Of a stretch of DNA of 64,000 nt, positions 18,868-27,638 are shown piece by piece (position 1 is the stretch's first letter; every line of letters begins with the position of its first letter). Made by a program: the position numbers and the translations under genes. This DNA comes from an uncultured Flavobacteriaceae bacterium (lineage in GTDB: Bacteria > Bacteroidota > Bacteroidia > Flavobacteriales > Flavobacteriaceae). The stretch is taken from NCBI GenBank assembly GCA_937901915.1, contig CALGUD010000148.1, positions 30,271-94,270 on the forward strand, in the 5' to 3' direction. The notes under the pieces were generated by a model, which made no database searches, had not been told where the DNA came from, and worked only from the letters and a program-made list of their open reading frames with translations.

Positions 18868-18889
18868 TTTTGTTCGCATGCGAACAAAA
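18868..18889. promoter_or_regulatory. Perfect 22-bp palindrome upstream of the helicase gene
   Basis: Around the centre between 18878 and 18879 the sequence is perfectly self-complementary for 11 bases on each side (core TTCGCATGCGAA, outer TTTTG/CAAAA). It sits in the 334-bp gap 18702-19035, about 170 bp upstream of the helicase start and 146 bp past the end of the tolC-like gene. Nothing else recognisable was seen in this gap. It could be an operator or a bidirectional terminator of the long efflux operon; the sequence does not decide between them. Confidence 0.45.
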
Positions 18890-19035
18890 CCTCAGGATTT
18901 TCCTAAATTTTATTCACTTATTATTTATTGTATTAAGTGTTCATGAATCTTCGATTTCTCCAATGCTTCGAAAATTCTTAACGAAAAAACCTGTTATACT
19001 GAGGAAAAAAGGGGAATTGAAGTTAATTAATTCCT

Positions 19036-20475
19036 TTATAGAAGTTTAAAATCATCTCCCCTGTAATAATCTAAGACCTTTACCCGGAGCAAGTATTCAT
19101 ATTTGGCATTGGAAAGGTTTAAACGGGCCGTATCAAGGTTATTTTTACTGGTAATATATTCTACCATGTTTGAAACTCCATTATTGAACCTTATTTCATT
19201 AATACGGAAAGATTCTTCAAAAGCTTTTACCTGACCTTGTAAAATGTGGTATCTGCTGTAAGCAGCTTCCATATTCAAATACGATTGTTCAATGGCCTGT
19301 TTAAATAAAAGTTTGGTATTTTGAAAATCGATAAGTGATTCTTCTTTTTGTATTTTTTGTAAAGCTACCTGATTTTTGGCTTGAAAACCATTGAACAAAG
19401 GTATTCTCACAGCGACACCAACTACGGAGTTTAAGTTATTCTCAAATTGGTCATTATAACTTATTTTATCTCCCTCAAACAATGTTTCATTCTGCATAAC
19501 AGGATACACTTCATCATTAATATTGATAAAGCTTCCGGTTTGATTAACAACAGTTCCAGTTTCAGTAAATGTTTCGGCCGCACTCGAATAGTTTGTGTTT
19601 AACTGCCCGAATACTGAAACTTCGGGAAAATAGGTAGCCCTTGCTACTTTAATGCCATTATGGGCAGCATCTATACGTAGTTGTTTTGATTTAAAAGTAG
19701 CCAGGTTTTGTAGTGATTCATTAAATACTTCAGTTGCCGATAGTTCATATATATCAGATTCAACAAGTCCTTCAATAGGTGTAAATGTAATATCAGAATC
19801 CGGGTCAGGGTCAATATTAAGCAGTTGTAAAAGATTTAAAACAGATTCAGATAATGCATTTTCAGCATTTAACACACTTACCTGGTCCAGTGCGAATTGT
19901 CCCTGCATATCGGTATAATCTGCCGGATTTCCAACTTCCTCCTTATAGAGGACTTCAAGCCTGTTAAGTTGTTGTTTTGTAGTCTCCAATCTTGCTTGTG
20001 CCAACTGCAGTAAATCTTCATTGTTTAAAATTTGTATATACGCCAGGGTAACATTTAATGCAAGGTTTTGTTTGGTTTCTTCAACTTCCATTTCTGCAGC
20101 CTGCATACTAAACCTGTTTTGTTTGATACTGTTTATCAGGCGGAATCCGTTAAAAACTACAGCATCTAAATTTAATCCCGCATTCGAAAAAGTAAGTTGC
20201 CGGTTTATGTAATCATTAGTAAAAGGGTCAATACTGCGGCCATTTGTAACGCCCAGGTTGTAATTCCCATTCAGAGTTGGCAGTATATCGCCCTTTGCCT
20301 GTTTAAAATTCACTTCAGAAGATTCTGCCTTAAGGGTAGAACTTTTGAGATCCAGGTTATTTTCAATCGCTATTTCAATACAATCACGAAGGGAATAGAC
20401 TATTTGCACATCTTGTGCAATTCCAAAAGCAGAGATTGTAAAGCAACAGCTTATAAGTAGTTTCTTAAGCATCAT
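19036..20475 (-). CDS. TolC-family outer-membrane efflux protein
   Basis: A 479-residue outer-membrane factor with a signal peptide (to about FGIAQ, residue 21) and two OEP repeats built of long helices; YSLRDCIEIAIENNLDLK is the standard opening. The segment near residue 80, NYNLGVTNGRSIDPFTNDY, is typical of Bacteroidota TolC proteins linked to MacB-type ABC exporters. It is the last gene of the minus-strand export operon, 8 bp after the ATPase gene. With the HlyD-type adaptor at the other end of the operon it would complete a tripartite exporter. Confidence 0.88.
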   Translation of the reverse strand: MMLKKLLISCCFTISAFGIAQDVQIVYSLRDCIEIAIENNLDLKSSTLKAESSEVNFKQAKGDILPTLNGNYNLGVTNGRSIDPFTNDYINRQLTFSNAGLNLDAVVFNGFRLINSIKQNRFSMQAAEMEVEETKQNLALNVTLAYIQILNNEDLLQLAQARLETTKQQLNRLEVLYKEEVGNPADYTDMQGQFALDQVSVLNAENALSESVLNLLQLLNIDPDPDSDITFTPIEGLVESDIYELSATEVFNESLQNLATFKSKQLRIDAAHNGIKVARATYFPEVSVFGQLNTNYSSAAETFTETGTVVNQTGSFININDEVYPVMQNETLFEGDKISYNDQFENNLNSVVGVAVRIPLFNGFQAKNQVALQKIQKEESLIDFQNTKLLFKQAIEQSYLNMEAAYSRYHILQGQVKAFEESFRINEIRFNNGVSNMVEYITSKNNLDTARLNLSNAKYEYLLRVKVLDYYRGDDFKLL

Positions 20476-20483
20476 TTTTAATT

Positions 20484-21146
20484 TTAAACAATTCTTCCGT
20501 CAAGAAGGTTAATAATTCGTGAACCGTATGTTGCATTTTTTTCGGAATGTGTTACCTGAACAATGGTAACACCCTCTTTGTTCAGTTCTTTAAAAAGTTC
20601 CATAATTTCTTCTCCCTGTGCGGAATTAAGGTTTCCTGTTGGTTCATCGGCCAGGATAAGTTTGGGTTTTGATATCAATGCCCTGGCTATACCCACCAAC
20701 TGCTGTTGTCCGCCACTGAGTTGAGTAGGGAAGAGGTCTTTTTTACCTACAATGTTAAATTTATCCAAGGTATCAGCTACCAGGGCCTTTCTTTCTGAGG
20801 AACTCACTTTTTTGTATAACAGGGGAGTTTCTATATTTTCATAGACAGTCAATTCATCGATCAGGTGATAAGCCTGGAAAACAAAGCCTATATATTCTTT
20901 ATATAAATTAGCCCGGTGTTTTTCTTTTAAAGTATGCACGGGTTCATCGAGAAAGTTGTATTCACCTTCGTTGAAGCTGTCGAGCATACCTATAACATTC
21001 AGCAAAGTAGACTTTCCTGAGCCCGATGGCCCCATTATGGAAATAAATTCCCCTTCTTGAATATTGATATTAATATCCTTCAGGAGAAAAACCCTGTTTC
21101 CTCCTGAGTTTACCCATTTAAATATATTTTTTAATTCTAATAACAT
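20484..21146 (-). CDS. MacB/LolD-type ABC transporter ATPase (second copy in operon)
   Basis: A 220-residue ATP-binding subunit. Walker A is GPSGSGKST, the Q-loop region is FVFQAYHLIDELTVYEN, the ABC signature is LSGGQQQLVGIARAL and Walker B is LILADEPTGNL. It belongs to the group that powers FtsX-fold mechanotransmission permeases. The signature is followed by LVGIARAL, where the other ATPase of the operon has the common RVAVARA form. It probably pairs with one or more of the four permeases encoded upstream. Confidence 0.9.
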   Translation of the reverse strand: MLLELKNIFKWVNSGGNRVFLLKDININIQEGEFISIMGPSGSGKSTLLNVIGMLDSFNEGEYNFLDEPVHTLKEKHRANLYKEYIGFVFQAYHLIDELTVYENIETPLLYKKVSSSERKALVADTLDKFNIVGKKDLFPTQLSGGQQQLVGIARALISKPKLILADEPTGNLNSAQGEEIMELFKELNKEGVTIVQVTHSEKNATYGSRIINLLDGRIV

Positions 21147-21174
21147 AATTTTAGTTGTTTTAATTTATTAATTG

Positions 21175-21210
21175 TTTCCCCTTCGGGGAAATGTCAGCCA
21201 AGGGCTGACA
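21175..21210. repeat. Double hairpin in the gap between permease and ATPase genes
   Basis: Two adjacent hairpins occupy the 73-bp gap: TTTCCCC-TTC-GGGGAAA (21175-21191) and TGTCAGCC-AAG-GGCTGACA (21192-21210). An outer pairing of CCCCTT with AAGGGG is also possible. This is the largest gap in the 3' half of the operon. The structure may reduce read-through or protect mRNA ends, or it may be a small repeat relic. Confidence 0.5.
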
Positions 21211-21219
21211 AAGGGGATT

Positions 21220-23622
21220 TTATTCCGTTCGTAATGATTTAACAGGGTTTGCAATCGCTGTTTTAATGGATTGAAAACTCACAGTAAAGAATGCAATCAT
21301 GATAGAAAATGCTCCTGCTAAAGCAAATACCTCCCATCCTATTTGTATCCTGTATGCAAAATTTTGCAACCATTCATGAGTTGCCCACCAACCCAATGGA
21401 GCTGCGATTAAAAATGCAATGATGACCAAGCTCACAAATTCTTTAGATAATATGGAAGTAATATGTATTACAGATGCACCAAGTACTTTTCTAATGCCAA
21501 TCTCTTTTGTCCTTTGATGTATTGCAATACGGCTAAGCCCAAATAGTCCCAGGCAACATATTATTAAAGAAAGTAGAGTAGCAATGCTGATGATTTTTTC
21601 CCAGCGTTGTTCTTGCTTATATTCCTGCGCATTTATTTCGTCCATAAAATTATATCCATAAATAGCGCCTGGAATTGCTTTTGCATAAATCTTCTGAAAA
21701 GTTTGTAAAGCATTTTGTTGTTGCGACTGATCGATTTTCAGAAAAATAGTTCCACTATTTTCCGGTTCCTGGTACATAATCATAGGTTGAATACGTTCTT
21801 TTAAGGAACCGAAATGAAAATCCTTTACGACACCGACAATATCAACAACACGTTTTGAATCATAATATGTTGAATCAAGTTGTAACGAAGTACCAACCGG
21901 ATTATCAAGCCCGGAATTTTTTACAAATACCTCGTTAACAAGTGCCTCATTTTTTGTTCCAGAGGTAAGATTTCTACCTTCTTTTAATTGAATGCCTAGG
22001 GTAGAAATGTAATTTTCGTCAATTCTGCGATGCGTACTTTTAATAGTTTGACCTTGCAGGTAAGTATTTAATTGCCCCAACTCACCGCCAAAAGAAATCT
22101 GAGAGATGGAGGGCACCTTCGCAATTTCATTTTTGAGATAATTCTGAATAGGTCTGTACTCCCTGTTTCCCGTTATATGACTTCTTATCACCTGGTGCGG
22201 TTTATATCCAAGATCTTTGGTTTTAATAAACTTCATTTGAGAATAAAAAACAATAGAGGAAATAATTAAAAAAACCGAGAGAGAAAACTGAATGACGATC
22301 AGACTTTGGCCAAAAATATTTTTACCGGATATTTTCTGTTTATTATACAGCGTTTCTGCCGGCTTGAAATTGGATAAAACATAAGCCGGATAAAAGCCAG
22401 TTGTCAGAATAATAGAAATTAACAGTAAAGCAAACCATAAGGAAATTGTCCACTCAAAATCCTCCCATGCAATTTGTTTGTCGGTAAGGGTATTAAATAC
22501 GGGTAAGGTTGTTTGTGCAAGCAATAAGGCTAGCACAAAAGCGATAATGCAAAGAACCGCGGACTCTCCGACGAACTGAAGTATGATCTGAATTTTGCTG
22601 CTTCCGGTAATTTTTCGAATGCTTACCTCTTTCACTCGTTTCAGTGAACAGGCAATGCTGATGTTGATGAAATTGATACTCGCCATGAGTAAAATAAAGG
22701 AAGCAATACCCAAAAACAAATGAGAATATACAGGCTTACTTCCATTAAGTATTCCGCCTTCGGAAGAATTACCATTTGGAGTATATGAATTTAAGTGAAT
22801 GTCGGTTATTGGCTGTAAACCATAACTTATCTGAGGATTATGCCCTGCCTCTTTTATTTGAACAGAAGCATTTTTTGAATAGATATCATTAAACTTTTGA
22901 ACCACTTTTTTTAAGTCTGCTTCAGGATGTAGAACAATGAAGGTCCCCAAATAAGAATTGAGCCAATTATTGTCATCAAAACTAAGTTGCAAAAACCCGA
23001 ATGGATGTAAAACATCAAATTGAATAGAAGAATTTTTGGGTAAATCTTGAATCACTGCCGATACTACTAATGGCTTACCTAACCTTTGAGCCGAGGGGTC
23101 AGCATCCATATGAAATTCCTTGCCTACAACATTGGTTGAATTAAAAAATTTTAAAGCAGTAGCCTCAGTAATCACAACCGAGTTCAGTTCTTTTAACGCC
23201 GTTTTAGGATCACCATGAATAGTCTTAAAGCTAAAAACATCAAAAAAGGAATCATCGGCGAATAACAAATTCAGTTTCAATAATTTTTCATTGGCTCGAT
23301 AGTCTGAAAATATACTACCACCCAATAAACGGGTATATTGTAGTATTTCCGGAACTTCTGCTTTAAATGCCGGTCCTTGTACCTGGCCGGTTCCTCCACT
23401 GATAATAGGTTTGTCGCCTTTCTTTTCTACAATATTGGTTGTAATTCGAAATAGATTGGGATTATTTTTATGAAACTTGTCAAAACCATGCTCATCCTTC
23501 CAATACAGTACAGCTAGCAAAACACAGGCAATGCCGACAGTCAAACCAAATATATTAATGAAAGAATATGCTTTATTCTTCCATAAGTTCCGCCACGCTA
23601 TTTTGAAATAATTTTTAATCAT
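21220..23622 (-). CDS. FtsX/MacB-type ABC permease, paralogue 1
   Basis: An 800-residue inner-membrane protein. TM1 follows the standard opening MIKNYFKIAWRNLWKNKAYS; a large periplasmic MacB-PCD-like domain and a first FtsX module with VKEVSIRKITGSS come next. A second periplasmic domain and a final FtsX module (QRTKEIGIRKVLGASV) complete it, ending in NPVKSLRTE. This is a duplicated MacB-like permease, as is usual in Bacteroidota. It is expected to work with the operon's ATPases to drive export or envelope remodelling by mechanotransmission; the substrate is unknown. Its first ~25 codons are nearly identical to those of the gene upstream, a sign of recent duplication or gene conversion. Confidence 0.88.
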   Translation of the reverse strand: MIKNYFKIAWRNLWKNKAYSFINIFGLTVGIACVLLAVLYWKDEHGFDKFHKNNPNLFRITTNIVEKKGDKPIISGGTGQVQGPAFKAEVPEILQYTRLLGGSIFSDYRANEKLLKLNLLFADDSFFDVFSFKTIHGDPKTALKELNSVVITEATALKFFNSTNVVGKEFHMDADPSAQRLGKPLVVSAVIQDLPKNSSIQFDVLHPFGFLQLSFDDNNWLNSYLGTFIVLHPEADLKKVVQKFNDIYSKNASVQIKEAGHNPQISYGLQPITDIHLNSYTPNGNSSEGGILNGSKPVYSHLFLGIASFILLMASINFINISIACSLKRVKEVSIRKITGSSKIQIILQFVGESAVLCIIAFVLALLLAQTTLPVFNTLTDKQIAWEDFEWTISLWFALLLISIILTTGFYPAYVLSNFKPAETLYNKQKISGKNIFGQSLIVIQFSLSVFLIISSIVFYSQMKFIKTKDLGYKPHQVIRSHITGNREYRPIQNYLKNEIAKVPSISQISFGGELGQLNTYLQGQTIKSTHRRIDENYISTLGIQLKEGRNLTSGTKNEALVNEVFVKNSGLDNPVGTSLQLDSTYYDSKRVVDIVGVVKDFHFGSLKERIQPMIMYQEPENSGTIFLKIDQSQQQNALQTFQKIYAKAIPGAIYGYNFMDEINAQEYKQEQRWEKIISIATLLSLIICCLGLFGLSRIAIHQRTKEIGIRKVLGASVIHITSILSKEFVSLVIIAFLIAAPLGWWATHEWLQNFAYRIQIGWEVFALAGAFSIMIAFFTVSFQSIKTAIANPVKSLRTE

Positions 23623-23632
23623 GGTTTATGTT

Positions 23633-26035
23633 TTATTCCGTTCTTAAACTTTTAACGGGATTAGATGTTGCCGCTTTAATGGACTGAAAACTTATGGTTA
23701 TTATTGTAATTATAATTGCTCCCGCACCAGCCAATATGAAAATCCACCAGGATATATCGGTTCTGTATGTAAATTTTTGAATCCAATTACTCATAAAATA
23801 GTAAGCTAAAGGTGTGGCTATAACAAGTGAAATAACAACCAATAAAAGAAAGTCTTTTGATAAAAGTTTCCATAGATTCATCACAGAAGCACCCAATACT
23901 TTTCTAACACCTATCTCTTTAGTCCGCTGTTCCGCTACAAATGATGCCAGCCCAAACAAACCAAGGCAACTAATAAAAATGGCCAACACTGTAAAAACAC
24001 TTGCCAAACTGGCAACCCGTTCCTCTGATGCAAATTTTTGGGCGTATTGTTCATCTATAAATTGATATTCAAATGGTAGGTCCGGAAAATTCTTTTTAAA
24101 GACATTCTCTATCGTTTCAAGATTTTCACGAACACTTCTATTAGGATTCATTCTTAAATTATAATAACTGGAAGCTTTATATTTATCAAAAACATACATA
24201 GTTTGTTTTACCGGTTCATAAGGTGATTGCATCACCATATCTTCTACAACACCTATGATTTTTAATGTAGGGTTTGGATAATCTTCATTCGATTCTCTTA
24301 TTAACTTTCCAATGGGATTTTTTATTCCCATGTATTCTATAGCTGTTCTATTTAGTATCACTGCACTTGAATCTGATAAAAATTCTCTTGAAAAATCCCT
24401 GCCCTCTACAAATTTTAATCCTAAAGTTTCAGCATATTCCGGGGAGACAAAAATAAAGGCAAAGTTATCCTGAAGACCTGCAGGTTTTCCTTCCCATGTA
24501 AAGCCACCATTATTAGAATGAACATCTGTTACAGGACTACTGGATGAGGCCATTTCGACTACAGCTCCTGAATTTATAAACTCATTCCGCATAAAATCCC
24601 TTTTTCCATAAAAATCGGGACTGGCTGTTGGAATTTGAATGAGTCCTTCCTTATTGTAGCCAACTGGTCTGTTTTTAGTGTATTGAATTTGTTTCATTAC
24701 CAGAACAGTCCCGATTATTAAAGCTATGGAAACCGTAAACTGGGTAACTACTAAAACTTTTCTTGGCAGAGCGGCCAACTTACCCGCCTTGAATGTTCCT
24801 TTAAGTACCGTTGTTGGACTAAACGATGATAAATATAATGCCGGATAACTGCCAGCTAGTAATGACGTGAATAAGATAAAACCCAGGGAAACCATCCAAA
24901 ATAAAGCATTATTCCATGGAAATACGATGTCTTTACTTGCCAGTGTATTGAACCCGTTAAGGGAAATTAGTATTATAATTATAGCCAGGAAATATGCAAC
25001 ACTCACCATAAAAAGAGATTCGCCTAAAAACTGTCTTACTAATTGTAGCCTGCTTGAACCTACAGATTTTCTGACACCTACTTCTTTAGCTCTTTTTTCA
25101 GATCTTGCTGTAGATAAGTTCATGAAATTAATACATGCCAATAAAAGAACAAACGCACCAATAATACCAAATAACCATACATATTCAATACGGCCACCGG
25201 TTTGCACACCATTTTCAAAATTGGAACGTAGATACCAATCGTTCATTGGTAAAAGCAAAATTTTAGGATGATACTGTTTTTGATCTTCAGGAACTGCATT
25301 CATTTTTGTCAGCCTGATAGCTTTATCAACCTGGTCCATTGTTGCATTATCAGCTATTTGAACAAACATTTGAAAGGAATCATTTCCCCATTGGTTGGCA
25401 GCACCTTTAATCCATTCTGCCGAATTTACATAGAGTTTCCAGGGAGCAAGAAAGTTTAAATCGTGAAATGAATTGTTTTTTGGAATATCCTGATAAATAG
25501 CTGTTACCAGCATATCATACTGGCTGTTTAGCTTAATTGTTTTCCCAACTGGGTCTGCATCACCAAACAGGGCCTTGGCAGTAGAGGCTGACATCATAAT
25601 AGAATTTGGTTCCTTTAGACCTGCTTTAACTCCTTTTAAAATTTTCAAATCAAGCATATCTACTACGCCTTCCTGCATAAAATTACCAGTCCTGGATATT
25701 TTTACATCTCCAATTTCAAGGTAATTGGAATTATTCCATGAAGACATTACAATATGCTTAAAATTATCATTGTAATTACTCCTGAGCTGCATTTCTAATG
25801 GCCTTGGAAGCGAATTATATGTATAATTTTCTCCATTATAGATCAATGACTGATATACCTGGGCAATCTGGTTTCGGTTAGAGAAATGACTGTTATAGCT
25901 AATTTCATCATGTATCCAAAACCCTACCATAACGGTTACTGCCATACCCGTGGCCAAACCAAATATGTTAATGAAAGAATATGCTTTATTCTTCCATAAG
26001 TTCCGCCATGCTATTTTAAAATAATTCCTGATCAT
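23633..26035 (-). CDS. FtsX/MacB-type ABC permease, paralogue 2
   Basis: Also 800 residues, with the same two-module plan: opening MIRNYFKIAWRNLWKNKAYS, first FtsX module with KRAKEVGVRKSVGSS, second with QRTKEIGVRKVLGASV, and the shared ending NPVKSLRTE. It lies 10 bp after the esterase gene and 10 bp before paralogue 1 in the direction of transcription, so all are translated from one mRNA. The periplasmic domains differ clearly from paralogue 1 although the N-terminal DNA is almost identical, which suggests the paralogues handle different partners or cargo. Confidence 0.88.
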   Translation of the reverse strand: MIRNYFKIAWRNLWKNKAYSFINIFGLATGMAVTVMVGFWIHDEISYNSHFSNRNQIAQVYQSLIYNGENYTYNSLPRPLEMQLRSNYNDNFKHIVMSSWNNSNYLEIGDVKISRTGNFMQEGVVDMLDLKILKGVKAGLKEPNSIMMSASTAKALFGDADPVGKTIKLNSQYDMLVTAIYQDIPKNNSFHDLNFLAPWKLYVNSAEWIKGAANQWGNDSFQMFVQIADNATMDQVDKAIRLTKMNAVPEDQKQYHPKILLLPMNDWYLRSNFENGVQTGGRIEYVWLFGIIGAFVLLLACINFMNLSTARSEKRAKEVGVRKSVGSSRLQLVRQFLGESLFMVSVAYFLAIIIILISLNGFNTLASKDIVFPWNNALFWMVSLGFILFTSLLAGSYPALYLSSFSPTTVLKGTFKAGKLAALPRKVLVVTQFTVSIALIIGTVLVMKQIQYTKNRPVGYNKEGLIQIPTASPDFYGKRDFMRNEFINSGAVVEMASSSSPVTDVHSNNGGFTWEGKPAGLQDNFAFIFVSPEYAETLGLKFVEGRDFSREFLSDSSAVILNRTAIEYMGIKNPIGKLIRESNEDYPNPTLKIIGVVEDMVMQSPYEPVKQTMYVFDKYKASSYYNLRMNPNRSVRENLETIENVFKKNFPDLPFEYQFIDEQYAQKFASEERVASLASVFTVLAIFISCLGLFGLASFVAEQRTKEIGVRKVLGASVMNLWKLLSKDFLLLVVISLVIATPLAYYFMSNWIQKFTYRTDISWWIFILAGAGAIIITIITISFQSIKAATSNPVKSLRTE

Positions 26036-26045
26036 GGCTATACAT

Positions 26046-27611
26046 TTATTCGTTGTAGTATTGTATTTCTAAAGGAAGAGGCATAGGGTCTGTAGTCCCT
26101 GGTTTGAGATATATAATGTTATATTGTTTATCTCCGTCTTTTTGAAAATATTCCAGCCTGATAGGATAAAACCCGGTTTTAAGCGGAACCATATACGACT
26201 TCAGTGAAGAACTGTCATGTGACCCGTCGTTGTCAATGAGTAAAGTGTTGTTCAGGTACAATTTTGAACCATCGTCTGATGTAATTCCAAAAGCGTAATA
26301 CCCCTCTTCTTTAATTTCAATAGAACCTTCAAAACGACAGGCAAAATGATCTTTTCGGGGAAGTTTATCCAGGTCAAAATCTTTGTTTGCTATGCCTGTT
26401 TTAACCGGTTTCAGTTTAGAAAAATCAGGAATTTTATCCCATTCCCCTTCGTAATAAGAATAATTTAAACCACCGGCAACGGCTCTTTTGGGTTTTGAAA
26501 GCGGTTTTAAAGCTTTCCCTTCAATAAAATGACCGGTAGTAGTTGAGTTATTTGAACTACGGAATGAAACAGGTTTTACTTTTAGCTCGGCTGGACCGTT
26601 TAATTCCATTATTTCATTCATGAGAGGTGAATCAAGTACCGGTTCCGAACCATCCAGGGTATAATGTATAAATATGTTATCTGATCCCCGAAATATATTG
26701 TAAGGCTTTCCTTTTTCCACAATACCGCCCATAGGATGAAAAGTAATGGTCTCATCGGTATAACCTCTGTATGATTGCTTTAAACCGTCATAAATACTTT
26801 TCAGTTTTACGGAGACATGATGTTCATTAGGATAAATAATTGATTCCCAAAGTAATCCTTTCGGAGCTTTAGTATTGAGTATAGAATCCATTGTGTCTAT
26901 ACCCATGCCTTTATATGCTTTACCTTCACGGCCGGAAATATACAGCGTTGCATGTATATTGGACATTCCAGGTAATTTTTCTGCAGCTAGCTTAGCCATA
27001 TATTTGTTGTCCCACCATAAAGAAGGATCAGCAGCTATATAGGATTTAAAAAGCTGAGGTTCTGTCAGTAAGGCATACATGGCGAATGTACCACCATGAG
27101 AGTGTCCAAACAAAGTATTTTCACCAGTTACGGCATAGGTTTTATTTATATATGGAATCAATTCATCTTTAAGAAAGGCAAGAAAATTGTCTGCTTTACC
27201 CGAGAGGGGCTGTATATCATCATGTGTGGGGGTGAGGTCTCTGTCGCGATGATTAACTCCATCCACATAAGTATTTTCTATCCCGACAATAATATTTTTT
27301 GGTATAAATCTCCAGTCGGTGGTGTACTCCTGCATTTGAGAAATCATTTCTGTATTCCACTCCCCATCGGAGGTATAAATTACATCGTATTTGTCTGTGG
27401 AATTCGCATTATAGCCTTCCGGAAAAACAATTTGTAATTTTCGTTGTTCATTCAATATTTTTGAAAATATTGAGTCGGACACCTTTACGGATTTTTCTTG
27501 CCCGACAACATTTTGAGGTAGGTAAAAGAACAGAATTACTGCGCTGTAAAACAGCCATTTAATTTTACCTCTGCTAACTGATTCATTTTTTGATGTGATG
27601 ATTGTTTTCAT
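26046..27611 (-). CDS. Exported esterase with chitobiase-like and PA14-like domains
   Basis: A 521-residue protein. After an N-terminal hydrophobic segment (residues about 20-38, ending at VVGQ) there is an esterase-D-like alpha/beta hydrolase (about 45-290). Its nucleophile elbow is GHSHGG and a probable catalytic histidine lies in NEHHVSV. A chitobiase/hexosaminidase C-terminal-like stretch follows (HYTLDGSEP, a common surface-enzyme module). A PA14-like domain closes the protein (FEGSIEIKEEGYYAFGITSD...DGSKLYLNN). It is unusual to find such a hydrolase inside an ABC export operon; it is co-directional with 10-27 bp gaps, so it is co-expressed. The substrate is unknown; siderophore or polysaccharide esters are possible. 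Confidence 0.78.
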   Translation of the reverse strand: MKTIITSKNESVSRGKIKWLFYSAVILFFYLPQNVVGQEKSVKVSDSIFSKILNEQRKLQIVFPEGYNANSTDKYDVIYTSDGEWNTEMISQMQEYTTDWRFIPKNIIVGIENTYVDGVNHRDRDLTPTHDDIQPLSGKADNFLAFLKDELIPYINKTYAVTGENTLFGHSHGGTFAMYALLTEPQLFKSYIAADPSLWWDNKYMAKLAAEKLPGMSNIHATLYISGREGKAYKGMGIDTMDSILNTKAPKGLLWESIIYPNEHHVSVKLKSIYDGLKQSYRGYTDETITFHPMGGIVEKGKPYNIFRGSDNIFIHYTLDGSEPVLDSPLMNEIMELNGPAELKVKPVSFRSSNNSTTTGHFIEGKALKPLSKPKRAVAGGLNYSYYEGEWDKIPDFSKLKPVKTGIANKDFDLDKLPRKDHFACRFEGSIEIKEEGYYAFGITSDDGSKLYLNNTLLIDNDGSHDSSSLKSYMVPLKTGFYPIRLEYFQKDGDKQYNIIYLKPGTTDPMPLPLEIQYYNE

Positions 27612-27638
27612 AATTTTAAAACATTTACTTATTAGGTT

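Noticed and set aside
18868..18889. LexA/SOS box interpretation of the 22-bp palindrome before the helicase gene
   Set aside because: The Gram-positive-type LexA box has CGAAC...GTTCG; here the halves are in the opposite order (GTTCG...CGAAC), and it is too far upstream of the start to be assigned as a LexA site.
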